From positions 372,001 through 436,000 of the forward strand of contig NZ_JACJTV010000001.1 of assembly GCF_014698845.1 (NCBI RefSeq): a stretch of DNA of 64,000 bases, given 5' to 3'. Source of the stretch: Coleofasciculus sp. FACHB-1120. GTDB lineage: Bacteria; Cyanobacteriota; Cyanobacteriia; Cyanobacteriales; FACHB-T130. The position numbers and the translations under genes are program-made. The notes under the pieces were generated by a model that saw only the letters and a list, made by a program, of their open reading frames with translations, was not told the origin of the DNA and made no database searches. Shown in pieces: positions 45,490-54,516 of this stretch (positions are counted from its first letter, which is position 1; each line of letters begins with the position of its first letter).

Positions 45490-46366
45490 AAGAGGTTATA
45501 AAAAGAGTTTTCAGACAACATTGTATCGGCTTCTTCTGCCTTAACGACCTATTTAAAAAAGTGATTTGTTATCAATGATTGCAAAAACGAGAATTTGGGC
45601 ATAAATCTTCAAGCCGTGTTAATTAAAGGCTATATAGCTTTATAAAACATTTTTTCTAGTCAATAATTTGATGGTTAACTTATGTATAAATGTAGATTTA
45701 ACCTCTGTTATAAAATGGGCTAAGGAGTAGCTCTTATACAGGCGTATTACGATTGAAAATGCCTAAGTGCGTCCCGGATATAAGAGCTATCGCCAGCGAG
45801 CCGAGATTACACAATTGCTCGTAGAAGCTTGTCATCAGCCCCAAGGCACTGTTGCTACGGTTAGAGTAGCCGCTGGCGCTGACAATTGCCCTGTACTAAC
45901 GACTGTATCGCCAAGTAACCTGGCTGGCTGAGTCTCTGTGAACGTGAAGTCTAGATCCCGGCTTCTCTAAAGTCGGGGATCTGAAGCGCTGCCATCTCAC
46001 AACTCAAATAGGATTGCTATACCTGATCGGCTGAAAGATTACCGCCAGCGATGTCGAAGCGAACCGAAGGTCATCCTTTGAAAACATCGCCCTTCTGTGT
46101 AATATGGGTGCCAGACCCATTTATGCCGTTACAAGGGAAGAAGTAAAACAAAAAAACTGCTGGATTCTAGTTACTTGTTGGCTTTGTTCGGAGTTTCAAG
46201 AGATAGCTAATTTTATGTATAGATGATTCTATATACTTTAACAGTAGGGAAAATTTATCTAGAATAATTTTTTTACTGGGAAGCTCACGATTACTTAGAT
46301 AATCAGCTATCCTAGTTCAACCTTCATGTCAACCAAAATTTAGTTTCCTCAACATTTGAATTTACC
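45490..46366. other. Long intergenic region with repeat and possible IS debris
   Basis: About 880 bases without an intact gene. A hairpin repeat at 45953-45982 (AGATCCC paired with GGGATCT) and its downstream tail, up to GGATTGCTAT, match the element at 39969-40030. On the plus strand around 45775-45890 a short open stretch (YKSYRQRAEITQLLVEAC, then HQPQGTVATVRVAAG) faintly resembles the helix-turn-helix region of an IS66-type accessory protein. The divergent promoters of the exoprotein and HutX-like genes should lie here. Confidence 0.45.
45953..46020. repeat. Dispersed hairpin repeat, second copy
   Basis: AGATCCCGGCTT and AAGTCGGGGATCT form a stem with one wobble. The tail CTGAAGCGCTGCCATCTCAC, ending AGGATTGCTAT, is shared with the copy at 39969-40030. 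Confidence 0.65.
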
Positions 46367-46774
46367 ATGAGCGCTAATCTGAAAGAATTTTTGGAAGCCT
46401 GTGAAAATTTAGGAACACTCCGCCTAATTGTTACTAGCAGCGCTGCTGTTTTGGAAGTACGCGGTCCACTTACCAAGCTGTTTTATGCAGAATTGCCTAA
46501 AGGTAAGTACGCTAATATGCACACCGATATATTCGAGTTTCATCTGAATATGGATGCTATCAAGCAGGTAAAATTTGAGACGGGCGAATCAAAACGGGGC
46601 AACTTTACTACCTATGCAATTCGCTTTCTGGATGAGAAAAATGAACCCGCCTTGAGTGCATTTCTCCAGTGGGGCAAACCGGGAGAATACGAACCAGGAC
46701 AAGTAGAAGCATGGCAGTCTCTTCAGGAGAAATATGGAGAAGTGTGGGAACCAGTACCCGTTGACTCGGTGTAG
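46367..46774 (+). CDS. HutX/ChuX-like haem-utilisation family protein
   Basis: A 135-residue soluble protein with an ATG start. It resembles the ChuX/HutX group of haem-binding or haem-transfer proteins, with a beta-sheet core (LRLIVTSSAAVLEVRG, IFEFHLNMDAIKQVKFE, TTYAIRFLDE) and a C-terminal helix. Family members carry haem or related tetrapyrroles in the cytoplasm. No clear axial ligand can be picked by eye, and no haem uptake genes are adjacent, so the specific role is uncertain. It is followed by the DUF6816 gene, 86 bases downstream on the same strand. Confidence 0.65.
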   Translation: MSANLKEFLEACENLGTLRLIVTSSAAVLEVRGPLTKLFYAELPKGKYANMHTDIFEFHLNMDAIKQVKFETGESKRGNFTTYAIRFLDEKNEPALSAFLQWGKPGEYEPGQVEAWQSLQEKYGEVWEPVPVDSV

Positions 46775-46860
46775 CCGAAATGCTTGAAAACCCGGTAAAT
46801 TGAGGAGCTTTCTGTGTTTAAGAGCTATCTAAACCTACAAACAAACCCACGCTTACCGTG

Positions 46861-47607
46861 ATGCTACGAGTCTTTTGGGGTTGTTTCCTAATTTTGGGGT
46901 TGCTGCTATGGGGAGGAGAAGCGCAGGCGGGGGTTTTGGCTGACCGTTTGGCGCAGTTTCCTGACTGGGACAGTAAACCACCCGTCAGCGCCGCGAAGGG
47001 TGACTTAGTTTATCCTGACTGGATGGAAGGTACTTGGAACGTCACTAGTACGTTAGTGGATTTAGTGGCACCTTTAGCACCAGAAATTGTGACGCCTGGG
47101 TTTGAAAGCAATCGCTCCCAGCTGAATCAGCCAGTTAGTTTCCCAGTGCGATTCAAAAATCAAGACGCGATAACTGTCTCTACAAAAGGCGAAAATCAGC
47201 CGGTAGTGGCAGATCGGGCGTTTAATGGGTTGAGTATCGGGAAGGCATATTTGGGCGATCGCGCGATCCTCTCGGTCAAAGTCGATCCCAATTCTCCAAA
47301 TCGTCAGGTGACTTTATTGCGAGGCGATCGCCAGCTAGTCTCAATTGTCACGAGTCGAGGCACCGAAACACTCGCCCCAGATCGCTTTATTGCCACAGAA
47401 GTGTCTCAGCAAGTTTTTCGCGGTACGCCTCAGCCGTATTTCAATATCGTAGAAACTACAACTGCTTATCACCGGATTCGTTCATCCATTGAAGCCGATC
47501 AAGTAACAGCAATTTACCTCTCGCCTCAAGATCCAGACTATTTCAAAGCCGTCGATCAACCCGTCGCACTTTATCGCTACCAACTACAACTTTTGCCAGT
47601 TGAATAG
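46861..47607 (+). CDS. DUF6816-type exported (lumenal) protein
   Basis: A protein of about 248 residues with a signal peptide (MLRVFWGCFLILGLLLWG, ending EAQA), so it should reach the periplasm or thylakoid lumen. The mature part is beta-rich with a YPDWMEGTWNVTST block near its start and a PDRFIATEVSQQVFRG block later, the pattern of the DUF6816 family shared by cyanobacteria and plant thylakoid lumen. Function is unknown. ATG 46861 is preferred to the adjacent GTG 46858. It is probably expressed with the HutX-like gene upstream. Confidence 0.72.
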   Translation: MLRVFWGCFLILGLLLWGGEAQAGVLADRLAQFPDWDSKPPVSAAKGDLVYPDWMEGTWNVTSTLVDLVAPLAPEIVTPGFESNRSQLNQPVSFPVRFKNQDAITVSTKGENQPVVADRAFNGLSIGKAYLGDRAILSVKVDPNSPNRQVTLLRGDRQLVSIVTSRGTETLAPDRFIATEVSQQVFRGTPQPYFNIVETTTAYHRIRSSIEADQVTAIYLSPQDPDYFKAVDQPVALYRYQLQLLPVE

Positions 47608-47746
47608 CCAGACCAGAGAAATCGCGTCTCTACGAGATTTCAGGCGTGGGTACATGGGTAGACGACTCCACAAGCAAGCTAGATAATTTCTCGCTTAATC
47701 TAGCCCTACTTCTTTGCTTTCGAGAAGTCCGCACCTAATATAAAGT

Positions 47747-47775
47747 AAAAAACCGTGGGAGTTGAAGTTCCACGG
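47747..47775 (-). terminator. Rho-independent terminator, minus strand
   Basis: Read on the minus strand, CCGTGG-(11 bases)-CCACGG is followed by TTTTTT. It lies about 215 bases past the SRPBCC stop codon, in the right direction to end that transcript. Confidence 0.6.
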
Positions 47776-47891
47776 CTTCTGAAGGAGTCTTATCTTAAAA
47801 CAATCTTATTCGGCAACAACTTGTAGAAAAGGGCTGGTAACAGTTTTTGTAACCGAATTTCCTAACGAGTAGAAGTCGCGGTTATATAGAC

Positions 47892-47916
47892 AAAACCCGG
47901 ATGATGCGCGGGTTTT
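47892..47916. terminator. Palindromic hairpin with T/A flanks, possible bidirectional terminator
   Basis: AAAACCCG (47892-47899) and CGGGTTTT (47909-47916) form a perfect 8-bp stem with a 9-base loop. The arms themselves end in T4 on either strand. It is nested inside a larger inverted repeat (47876-47961). Confidence 0.5.
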
Positions 47917-47991
47917 AATTTCATGAGTCCGCGATGGGGAACTGAGTTTATATAGCCGCGATCTAATCGCCAAGGCAGGCGTCCCCAGAAT

Positions 47992-48426
47992 TTACATCCG
48001 TTCCACATACCGCTTCAACTCCCGTGCCATCCGCTTGATGCCTTGCTGCTCATCATCCCGAATGAAGGGCATAAATACACGAGTCAGCACCCCTGAGAAC
48101 GTGTTGCGGTGGAAGTATTTAGTTCGTCCAATGCCAATCTCCTGCAACTCGAAGACATACTCATTCTTAAAGCCAGGAATCGAGGAAACCCAAGCGAGGC
48201 AAAGTCCAGGCTGTATTCTAGTAATCAACGGCTGAAACTCTGTTTCCTCCTCGCCTGGTACGCGCCGCACAGAGAGTAAAACCTCTTCCCCCTGTTTAAA
48301 TGGCACCGTTGGATCGAGGTCAAATAAAAAAGTGTTCCACTTATACCACTTTTCTTTTTTCAACAGAACCTGCCAAACTTCCTGCTTAGGAGCATTAATT
48401 TCAATTTCGGTATAGAGACTCGCCAT
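47992..48426 (-). CDS. SRPBCC (START/Bet v1-like) superfamily protein
   Basis: A 144-residue single-domain protein. The pattern YTEIEINAPKQEVWQVLLKKE at the N-terminus (start of strand 1 and first helix), the central beta-sheet and the long C-terminal helix (GIKRMARELKRYVERM) match the SRPBCC helix-grip fold, which encloses hydrophobic ligands. It could bind or cyclise a lipid-like or aromatic compound; the specific role is unknown. It has an ATG start and no signal. It is divergent from the malic enzyme gene, 152 bases away, and ends toward a set of hairpins. Confidence 0.8.
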   Translation of the reverse strand: MASLYTEIEINAPKQEVWQVLLKKEKWYKWNTFLFDLDPTVPFKQGEEVLLSVRRVPGEEETEFQPLITRIQPGLCLAWVSSIPGFKNEYVFELQEIGIGRTKYFHRNTFSGVLTRVFMPFIRDDEQQGIKRMARELKRYVERM

Positions 48427-48520
48427 TATTGCGGCAGCTAATCCGGTAGTGTAACTGGGTACAATTGGAAACTTGCAGCTCCTTTAGGCTAGGAGCGAAC
48501 AATTTTGGATTTTGGAGGCA

Positions 48521-48570
48521 AGGATTTTAGATTCCCAATCCAAAATCTATCATCTTAAATCTAAAATCCT
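48521..48570. repeat. AT-rich nested inverted repeat before the malic enzyme gene
   Basis: AAGGATTTTAGATT and AATCTAAAATCCTT form a perfect 14-bp pair just before ATG 48579; an overlapping GATTTTGGA/TCCAAAATC pair sits beside it. Similar TAGATTTTAGATT strings occur near 56430 and 61150-61222. It could hide or expose the ribosome site. Confidence 0.6.
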
Positions 48571-48578
48571 TAGTCAGC

Positions 48579-49970
48579 ATGGTCAACCTAACACCCAACT
48601 CTAGCTTCAGTTTAACGATTCGCCTCCAGATTCCCAATCGCACTGGGATGTTAGCAAGCATCACCACTGCGATCGCTAGTGTCGGCGGTAACATAGGTCA
48701 AATTAGTTTAATCGAGCGGACTCGCAACATCGTGGTGCGAGAAATCACCGTTGATGCCGCCAGTACCGAACACACCGAACAAATCGTGCAAGCCGTGAAA
48801 GGATTGCCAGATGTCAAGGTGATTGATGTCTACGACTGCACCTTTAACTTGCACCGCGGCGGCAAAATCATGATGCAGAGTAAGATTCCGCTGAAAAGTC
48901 AAGCCGATTTAGCAATGGCTTACACTCCCGGCGTCGGTCGCATCTGTATGGCGATCGCAAATAATCCCGAACAGGTTCACACCCTCACAATTAAACAAAA
49001 CACGGTTGCGATTGTTACCGATGGCAGTGCCGTACTGGGATTGGGCAACTTGGGCGCAGCCGCATCGTTGCCGGTAATGGAAGGCAAAGCGATGTTATTT
49101 AAAGAATTTGCCGGGATTGATGCCTTTCCGATTTGCCTGGAGACCCAAGACACGGAGGAAATTATCCGCACGGTAAAAAATATTGCCCCAGTCTTTGGCG
49201 GCGTTAACTTGGAAGATATTGCCGCCCCCCGTTGTTTCGAGATTGAAGCGCGACTGCGGCAGGAACTCGATATTCCGGTGTTTCATGACGATCAACATGG
49301 CACCGCAATTGTTAGCCTTGCGGCATTAATTAACGCCCTCAAGTTAGTGAAAAAATCCTTAGCGGATGTCCGAATTGTGATTAATGGCGCGGGTGCTGCT
49401 GGGGTTGCGATCGCTCGTTTGCTCAAGAAAGCGGGTGCCCAATCCATCTGGATGTGCGATTCCAAAGGCATCCTCTCTAGCCAACGCGCCGACCTCACCC
49501 CGGAAAAGCGAGAATTTGCTGTTGAAGCCAGCGGTAACTTGGCAGATGCCATGCAGCAAGCTGATGTCTTCTTAGGCGTCAGTGCGCCGGGAGTTGTAAC
49601 GCCGGAAATGGTGCGTTCGATGGCAAAAGATCCGATTGTCTTTGCAATGGCGAATCCCATTCCTGAAATTCAGCCGGAATTAGTCACAGACGATGTCGCG
49701 GTCATGGCAACCGGACGCAGCGACTACCCGAATCAAATTAACAACGTCCTCGCCTTCCCCGGCGTTTTTCGTGGGGCGCTCGATTGTCGTGCAGAGACTA
49801 TTACGACCACGATGTATCTAGAAGCCGCTTACGCGATCGCTTCTTTAGTCAAACCCTCCGACCTCGACCGGGAAAACATCATTCCCTCCGTGTTCGACCC
49901 GCGCGTTGTCAATGCCGTCGCCGGTGCCGTGCAAGCCGCCGCCCGTCAAGAGGGCATCGCCCGCCACTAA
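48579..49970 (+). CDS. NAD(P)-dependent malic enzyme with N-terminal ACT domain
   Basis: A 463-residue enzyme that converts malate to pyruvate and CO2. Residues about 10-85 form an ACT regulatory domain (RLQIPNRTGMLASITTAI). The malic domain follows, with the YTPGVGRICMAI block, the lysine in MEGKAMLFKEFAG, the metal-binding acids in NLEDIAAPRCFEIE and HDDQHGTA. The nucleotide-binding domain has the GAGAAGVAIARLL Rossmann loop. ACT-malic enzymes of this short type are usual in cyanobacteria, where malic enzyme helps deliver carbon and reductant. Allosteric control by a small ligand is expected from the ACT domain. The promoter region carries nested inverted repeats. Confidence 0.93.
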   Translation: MVNLTPNSSFSLTIRLQIPNRTGMLASITTAIASVGGNIGQISLIERTRNIVVREITVDAASTEHTEQIVQAVKGLPDVKVIDVYDCTFNLHRGGKIMMQSKIPLKSQADLAMAYTPGVGRICMAIANNPEQVHTLTIKQNTVAIVTDGSAVLGLGNLGAAASLPVMEGKAMLFKEFAGIDAFPICLETQDTEEIIRTVKNIAPVFGGVNLEDIAAPRCFEIEARLRQELDIPVFHDDQHGTAIVSLAALINALKLVKKSLADVRIVINGAGAAGVAIARLLKKAGAQSIWMCDSKGILSSQRADLTPEKREFAVEASGNLADAMQQADVFLGVSAPGVVTPEMVRSMAKDPIVFAMANPIPEIQPELVTDDVAVMATGRSDYPNQINNVLAFPGVFRGALDCRAETITTTMYLEAAYAIASLVKPSDLDRENIIPSVFDPRVVNAVAGAVQAAARQEGIARH

Positions 49971-50146
49971 GCGAGAAAAGCATCTGGTTCCAGGCACAAT
50001 CTATCGCGTCTGGAGTCGGGAAGTGGGGAAGCGACCAACGTCGAGTCCCCATTTTCATTTTTGAAATAGTTTGCTCTACAGATAGAGTTTCAATTTTCTA
50101 GATATTGGAAGAATGGGGGGAAATACTGCGTTCTTGCTAGGGAATA

Positions 50147-51037
50147 ATGAGCTTTAGTTTCTTTGACCTCTTCTGGGTATTTCTGGCTGTCAGCTCGATT
50201 TTGCCCGCCTTCCAACAACGCCGCTTGGCTTTTCAGCGAGTGCAAGCTTTGCGGAATTTCGAGCGATCGCGCAATAGTCGAGTGATTTTGCTAATTCACC
50301 GGCAAGAATCGATTAGTTTCTTAGGAATTCCCATCTCGCGCTACATTAGCATTGAAGATTCAGAACAGGTGCTACGGGCAATTCGCCTCACACCTCCCGA
50401 AGTTCCCATCGATCTAATCTTGCATACCCCAGGTGGTTTGGTGCTGGCAACCGAGCAGATTGCCAGAGCATTGATTCGCCACCCTTCTAAAGTCACCGTG
50501 TTTGTACCCCACTACGCCATGAGCGGCGGCACCATGTTAGCTTTAGCATCTGATGAAATCGTCATGGATGCCAACGCCGTCTTAGGCCCAGTCGATCCCC
50601 AGTTGGGAAATATGGCAGCGGCGAGTGTCCTCAAAGTCCTCGAACAGAAGCCGATTAGCGAAATCGACGACAACACGATCATCATGGCAGACCTCTCGCG
50701 CAAAGCAATGGATCAGGTGCAGCGGTTTGTCCGAACCCTCTTGAAAGACAATATTCCCCAACCGAAAATTGCTCCCGAAAACATTGAACGGATTGTGGAC
50801 GCGATCACTACAGGGCGCGTCACCCATGACTATCCGATTACGGTCGAAGAAGCCACAGAGCTGGGTATGCCGATAACGGTAGGGCTGCCAATGTCAATCT
50901 ATAACCTGATGGATTTCTATCCGCAGCCCCAAGGCGGACGTCCTAGCGTGCAGTACATTCCCATGCCCTACGAACGTCCCCCAGTTTTACCCCCAGCTCC
51001 TAAGGGCAGACCCATCCCAGAGAATGCTAAGTCTTAA
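50147..51037 (+). CDS. SDH-family Clp-fold serine proteinase, membrane-anchored
   Basis: A 296-residue protein of the serine-dehydrogenase-proteinase family (ClpP/crotonase-like fold, related to SppA). An N-terminal hydrophobic segment (about 3-20) anchors it. The catalytic serine lies in YAMSGGTML (Ser126), preceded by the LHTPGG oxyanion block. Later conserved parts are SDEIVMD and GPVDPQLG, then SRKAMDQVQRFV with a candidate general base. It probably cleaves membrane or signal peptides in the cytoplasmic membrane. The C-terminus is a Pro-rich tail. It is a single gene with an ATG start, 176 bases after the malic enzyme. Confidence 0.88.
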   Translation: MSFSFFDLFWVFLAVSSILPAFQQRRLAFQRVQALRNFERSRNSRVILLIHRQESISFLGIPISRYISIEDSEQVLRAIRLTPPEVPIDLILHTPGGLVLATEQIARALIRHPSKVTVFVPHYAMSGGTMLALASDEIVMDANAVLGPVDPQLGNMAAASVLKVLEQKPISEIDDNTIIMADLSRKAMDQVQRFVRTLLKDNIPQPKIAPENIERIVDAITTGRVTHDYPITVEEATELGMPITVGLPMSIYNLMDFYPQPQGGRPSVQYIPMPYERPPVLPPAPKGRPIPENAKS

Positions 51038-51199
51038 GCTGCCCTGAGATTGAATTTTCCCAGGAGTTAAGTCTGATAATCGTTAGTAGTGAGTAGTTAT
51101 TAGTCCTTTAAATAATGACTACTCACTACTGACCAATTATCCATTGCTAACCCAGAGCGATCGCTCTGCGATTTAGACCCACAGCACCTTAAAGATTTA

Positions 51200-51961
51200 T
51201 CAGCTTGAAGGCGATGGACTTGGACTGGGAGCCGGAGATGGACTCGGAGCTGGTGATGGACTCGGAGTCGGTCTTGGCGATGGGCTAGGACTCGGAGCCG
51301 GTCTTGGCGATGGGCTAGGACTCGGAGCCGGTCTTGGCGATGGGCTAGGACTCGGAGCTGACCTTGGCGCGGGACTCGGCGTTGGGGTGGCGCGGGGCGT
51401 TGGCGCGGGACTCGGCGTTGGCGATGGCGCTAGTGTTGGTTCTGGCGCTGATTCTGGTGTTGGTGTTGACGCTGGCGCTGGCGATTGCTGTTCAAATCCG
51501 AGGATTCTTCTTGCTTCTTGGTCGAGTCTCTGACGAACTGGTAACGTAGCAATGCCAGTTACCGGCAAATTAAATTGTCTCTGAAACTGCCTGATAGCAT
51601 CTTCAGTGCGCGGGCCATAAAACTGATTACGGGGAAGGAGCGGATTTGGCTTAACGACAAGATTCAAGTTTGCCTGAAGAATTCTAACGATATTTGCGGC
51701 AAAATCTTGTGTCTTCGGGCCCGCTGTAGCATCAACAGGTGTTAGCTTATATCCCTGCTGAAACTCGCGGATAGCCCTTGTCGTGGCGTCATCCGTCAAA
51801 GTATCTCCAATCGTGACGTTATACCCAAAGCCGCGCAACAAGGAACGAAATTCCCTTGGCGTGTAATCGCGGCTGCGTTCGGCTATAGCTACTTGATAAC
51901 TGACTAAGCTGGCGGTTATGGTTATCACCGCAGCTAAAGGCATTCCAAACCTATTCCACAT
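51200..51961 (-). CDS. Peptidoglycan-binding-domain protein with Pro/Ser-rich tail
   Basis: A 253-residue exported protein. After a signal segment (about 1-28) it has two PGBD-1 type peptidoglycan-binding units ([13 protein letters not shown] through REFQQGYKL, and [12 protein letters not shown] through [15 protein letters not shown]). The last 80 residues are almost wholly Pro, Ser, Ala, Thr and Arg ([11 protein letters not shown] units). Three exact 30-bp DNA units (51271-51360) underlie part of the tail. No catalytic domain is present, so it is likely a structural or targeting protein of the cell wall. It has an ATG start and is monocistronic. Confidence 0.87.
   Translation of the reverse strand: MWNRFGMPLAAVITITASLVSYQVAIAERSRDYTPREFRSLLRGFGYNVTIGDTLTDDATTRAIREFQQGYKLTPVDATAGPKTQDFAANIVRILQANLNLVVKPNPLLPRNQFYGPRTEDAIRQFQRQFNLPVTGIATLPVRQRLDQEARRILGFEQQSPAPASTPTPESAPEPTLAPSPTPSPAPTPRATPTPSPAPRSAPSPSPSPRPAPSPSPSPRPAPSPSPSPRPTPSPSPAPSPSPAPSPSPSPSS
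51271..51360. repeat. Three tandem 30-bp units in the Pro/Ser tail coding region
   Basis: GTCTTGGCGATGGGCTAGGA followed by CTCGGAGCCG repeats at 51271, 51301 and 51331, with degenerate copies on both sides. Copy-number change by slippage would alter the tail length without breaking the frame. Confidence 0.85.
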
Positions 51962-52355
51962 AGCTCAATCTCCTCACTCACTCACTGATTAAGCGCGATA
52001 GCGATTTGAACAGTTACAGTTTAAGCTGAATTGGGCATTCTACCGTTTATTTTTCGCAAGCGATCGCAACAACCACCAATCGCGATCGCATCGTGTGCGC
52101 TACCGGCTTCGACCTTTGACCATGCTGATATCCAATCGAATCCTTCTGTTTTGAAGGCAACATCAGCAATTGGTGAACAATTAGTGGTATCAAATATGAC
52201 TGAAGCTTCAGAGGGTCTGTCAAGCTGATAAGTGGTAATTGAAGATTGTGATGGATGCTAGGTAGTAGGTAGCAGCTTTTTCCCTATTACCTTTTTGCCA
52301 TTCCCTGTTTTTCCATTACCGATTCCCGATTACCAACTACCTCATCTTTCTTTCC
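51962..52355. other. Divergent intergenic region, no gene
   Basis: About 390 bases. One short open frame near 52031-52228 has no ribosome site and unconvincing composition. The end is a TACC/ATTACC-rich low-complexity leader (about 52255-52345) of the sort found before several genes here. Promoters for both flanking genes are expected. Confidence 0.5.
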
Positions 52356-53771
52356 ATGTCACCTCAAAAATTGGCAAAGACTCCCCAATCCCGACGTAAC
52401 TTGTGGTTTGAGCGTGTGATGGCACTTTTGGCAGTGGCTAACTTGGGCTTAGTGCTGTTCGATTTAACTTACGTTCCCCTGCGCGATTTTTACCTGCGGG
52501 AATTTCGCACTCTTACCCGAATCTATGACCCCATCAAAGGCATTGAACCCCATCGAGAAACACAGCAATACCTAGAGACAGTAGAAGAACTCAAAGCACA
52601 GCTGCAACAGACACAAGGATTGCAGTCACCAGAGGTGGCAACTTTGCTGGAAGAACTGCGCCAACAAAGTGTGGAAATGATTGATACGAATCCGTTTGCA
52701 GAGGCGAATAAGACAGGAACTCTGGAAAAAATGAAAAATCGGATGCGTCAGCGCATTGGCAATGACTCTGCCAAAAAATCTTTTAGCATCTTTTGGAGTC
52801 TGCCTTATTTATCCCAAGCTGGCGTAGACAAAGAAATTACCTTTTATAACCAAGAAATTCAGCCTTTGATGGCAAGAAATTATTTTCGCCCAGTTGGAGA
52901 AACAGGTGATTTCGTTGACTACTTCTGGAAAATTGATTTCTGGTTTATTATTCCCTTCGGTATTGAGTTTCTACTTCGTACCTACTATATCCACCGACGT
53001 CACCATAGTCTCACTTGGCTCGAAGCAATGATGTGGCGCTGGTATGATATTTTCTTGCTGCTACCTTTATGGCGGTGGCTGCGCGTCATTCCAGTGGTCA
53101 TGCGCTTACACCAAGCCAAATTATTAAATTTGGAACCAATACGAATGCAAATTAACCGAGGCTTTGCGGCAAACTTTGCGGAAGAATTGGCAGAAGTCAT
53201 TGTGATCCGGGTAATCAACCAGATACAAGGGTCGATTCGCGGTGGAGAATTGACTCGGTGGTTATCAGGACGGGAGGCTCGTCCCTATGTTGACATCAAC
53301 AATGTTAATGAAGTGGAAGCGATCGCTACTCTATTAATGAAAGTAACCGTCAATCAAGTTCTACCAAAAATTCAGCCAGATTTAGAAGCAATTTTACAGC
53401 ACAATTTTGAAAAAATTCTCAGTCAATCCCCCCTCTATCGCGGATTCCAGCAAGTACCTGGAGTGGGTACAATCCCCACGCAGATGACCGAAAAACTGGT
53501 GAAAGAAATCTCACTCGCAGCCTACAACACCCTCACTGCCTCTCTGGAAGACGATCCGGTTGGCGCAGAACTTTCTAAACATCTGATGGAACACTTCACT
53601 GAAGCATTAGGATCGGAAGTGCAAAGGCAGCAGACTGTTCAGAAAATTCAATCTTTACTTTTCGATATGTTGGAAGAAATTAAACTCAACTACGTCCAGC
53701 GCTTGTCTGAGCAAGATTTGGAGCAAGTGTTAGAAGAAACAAGAGCCATCCGTCAAATTGTCAAGCGCTAA
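52356..53771 (+). CDS. Conserved cyanobacterial membrane protein of unknown function
   Basis: A 471-residue protein with an N-terminal membrane helix (about 22-42), a charged coiled-coil-like section (about 75-130), further membrane helices around residues 185-255 (FWKIDFWFIIPFGIEFLLRTYY, cut here only for counting as 188-209, and WYDIFLLLPLWRWLRVIPVV), and a long helical cytoplasmic region to the end. The segment after the helices has a pattern of hydrophobic heptads and could oligomerise. The composition is normal coding sequence and the family is widespread in cyanobacteria, but I know of no function. Two helices ending in Arg-rich positions vaguely recall ion-channel sensors; this is weak. 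Confidence 0.65.
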   Translation: MSPQKLAKTPQSRRNLWFERVMALLAVANLGLVLFDLTYVPLRDFYLREFRTLTRIYDPIKGIEPHRETQQYLETVEELKAQLQQTQGLQSPEVATLLEELRQQSVEMIDTNPFAEANKTGTLEKMKNRMRQRIGNDSAKKSFSIFWSLPYLSQAGVDKEITFYNQEIQPLMARNYFRPVGETGDFVDYFWKIDFWFIIPFGIEFLLRTYYIHRRHHSLTWLEAMMWRWYDIFLLLPLWRWLRVIPVVMRLHQAKLLNLEPIRMQINRGFAANFAEELAEVIVIRVINQIQGSIRGGELTRWLSGREARPYVDINNVNEVEAIATLLMKVTVNQVLPKIQPDLEAILQHNFEKILSQSPLYRGFQQVPGVGTIPTQMTEKLVKEISLAAYNTLTASLEDDPVGAELSKHLMEHFTEALGSEVQRQQTVQKIQSLLFDMLEEIKLNYVQRLSEQDLEQVLEETRAIRQIVKR

Positions 53772-54477
53772 ATTTTAATTTATCGGTCAATTGCTGATGT
53801 CAATCCCTAAGTTTAATCCTAAATAGGGATGTGACGTTAGTCCAGGCTTGTGCTACAGCGATCCTAATTCATTCATGAAATCTTGGCTCTCTCTTCTTAC
53901 TCTTCCTAAGCGCGATCGCTAACACGAGGCGAATGCCAACGGGGTTTCTAAAAAAAATACAAGTAAAATGGGACTACTATAAAATAGGGGTGGGACTGTT
54001 AGCGAAGCTCAGAAAATGTTTTCAGAAGATGTTTGAAAAGTAGTATTGGCATCTCGGAAGGCATATTTTTTAGGTAAACTAAACTGTCGCCAATTCTGAG
54101 AAATTGTCGCCAAAATGAGAACCCCTCTACAGATGGAGAGTGTCATAACGAACTTCTCAGACATCCTCTACCAATCTCAGTTACTAGCACTTTTTCCAGA
54201 TAGCTTCTCATCGCGATCGCGCCGCCACCCAGAATAAAAATTCTTCTTTACTGAGTCTTCTAGCCCGCGATTACAAGCGCCCACGCGAACAATACCTCAG
54301 TCCGATTTTCCTCGACCTTCAGGTACCAATGCTCGGTGCCTATCTCTTGCCTGCCTTCTTCCCTCAGCGCTCTGTTGACGACTCGCCACTGGCATACCGC
54401 TTGAGTTAAACTCAAAGTTAGGAAGGCGAATCCATGAGGATTCGTCCAGAAACTTCTTGGAATATAGTGTTCGCAGG
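53772..54477. other. Long leader/intergenic region upstream of rimP
   Basis: About 700 bases with no firm gene. A stop-free stretch on the plus strand (about 54200-54410; RPREQYLSPIFLDLQVPMLG among its residues) has a protein-like composition but no start codon or ribosome site, so it may be debris of a lost gene. The promoter of the rimP operon should lie in the last part. Confidence 0.45.
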
Positions 54478-54502
54478 AAGTGGGGCGGCACCCACTTTTT
54501 TT
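54478..54502 (+). terminator. Leader terminator/attenuator hairpin before rimP
   Basis: AAGTGGG (54478-54484) pairs with CCCACTT (54491-54497) across a 6-base loop and is followed by an unbroken T7 run, 15 bases before the rimP ATG. The order suggests an attenuator of the rimP-nusA-infB operon or the end of an upstream leader RNA. A comparable GTGGGC-GCCCAC-T(n) leader precedes rimP in E. coli, as I recall. Confidence 0.7.
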
Positions 54503-54516
54503 ATTGGAGTTTTCCA

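Larger units (their letters stand above)
47608..47991. other. Convergent intergenic region with several hairpins
   Basis: About 385 bases between convergent genes, rich in inverted repeats (47747-47775, 47892-47916 and a long outer pair, 47876-47891 with 47946-47961). No reading frame is convincing. The dense secondary structure is consistent with terminators or a structured non-coding element. Confidence 0.55.

Noticed and set aside
45775-45890. Possible IS66-type accessory-gene fragment
   Set aside because: Only about 35 residues look similar and no terminal repeats or other transposase parts were found.
52031-52228. 65-codon plus-strand frame before the membrane protein gene
   Set aside because: No ribosome site, composition not protein-like, two HIP1 sites account for much of the sequence.
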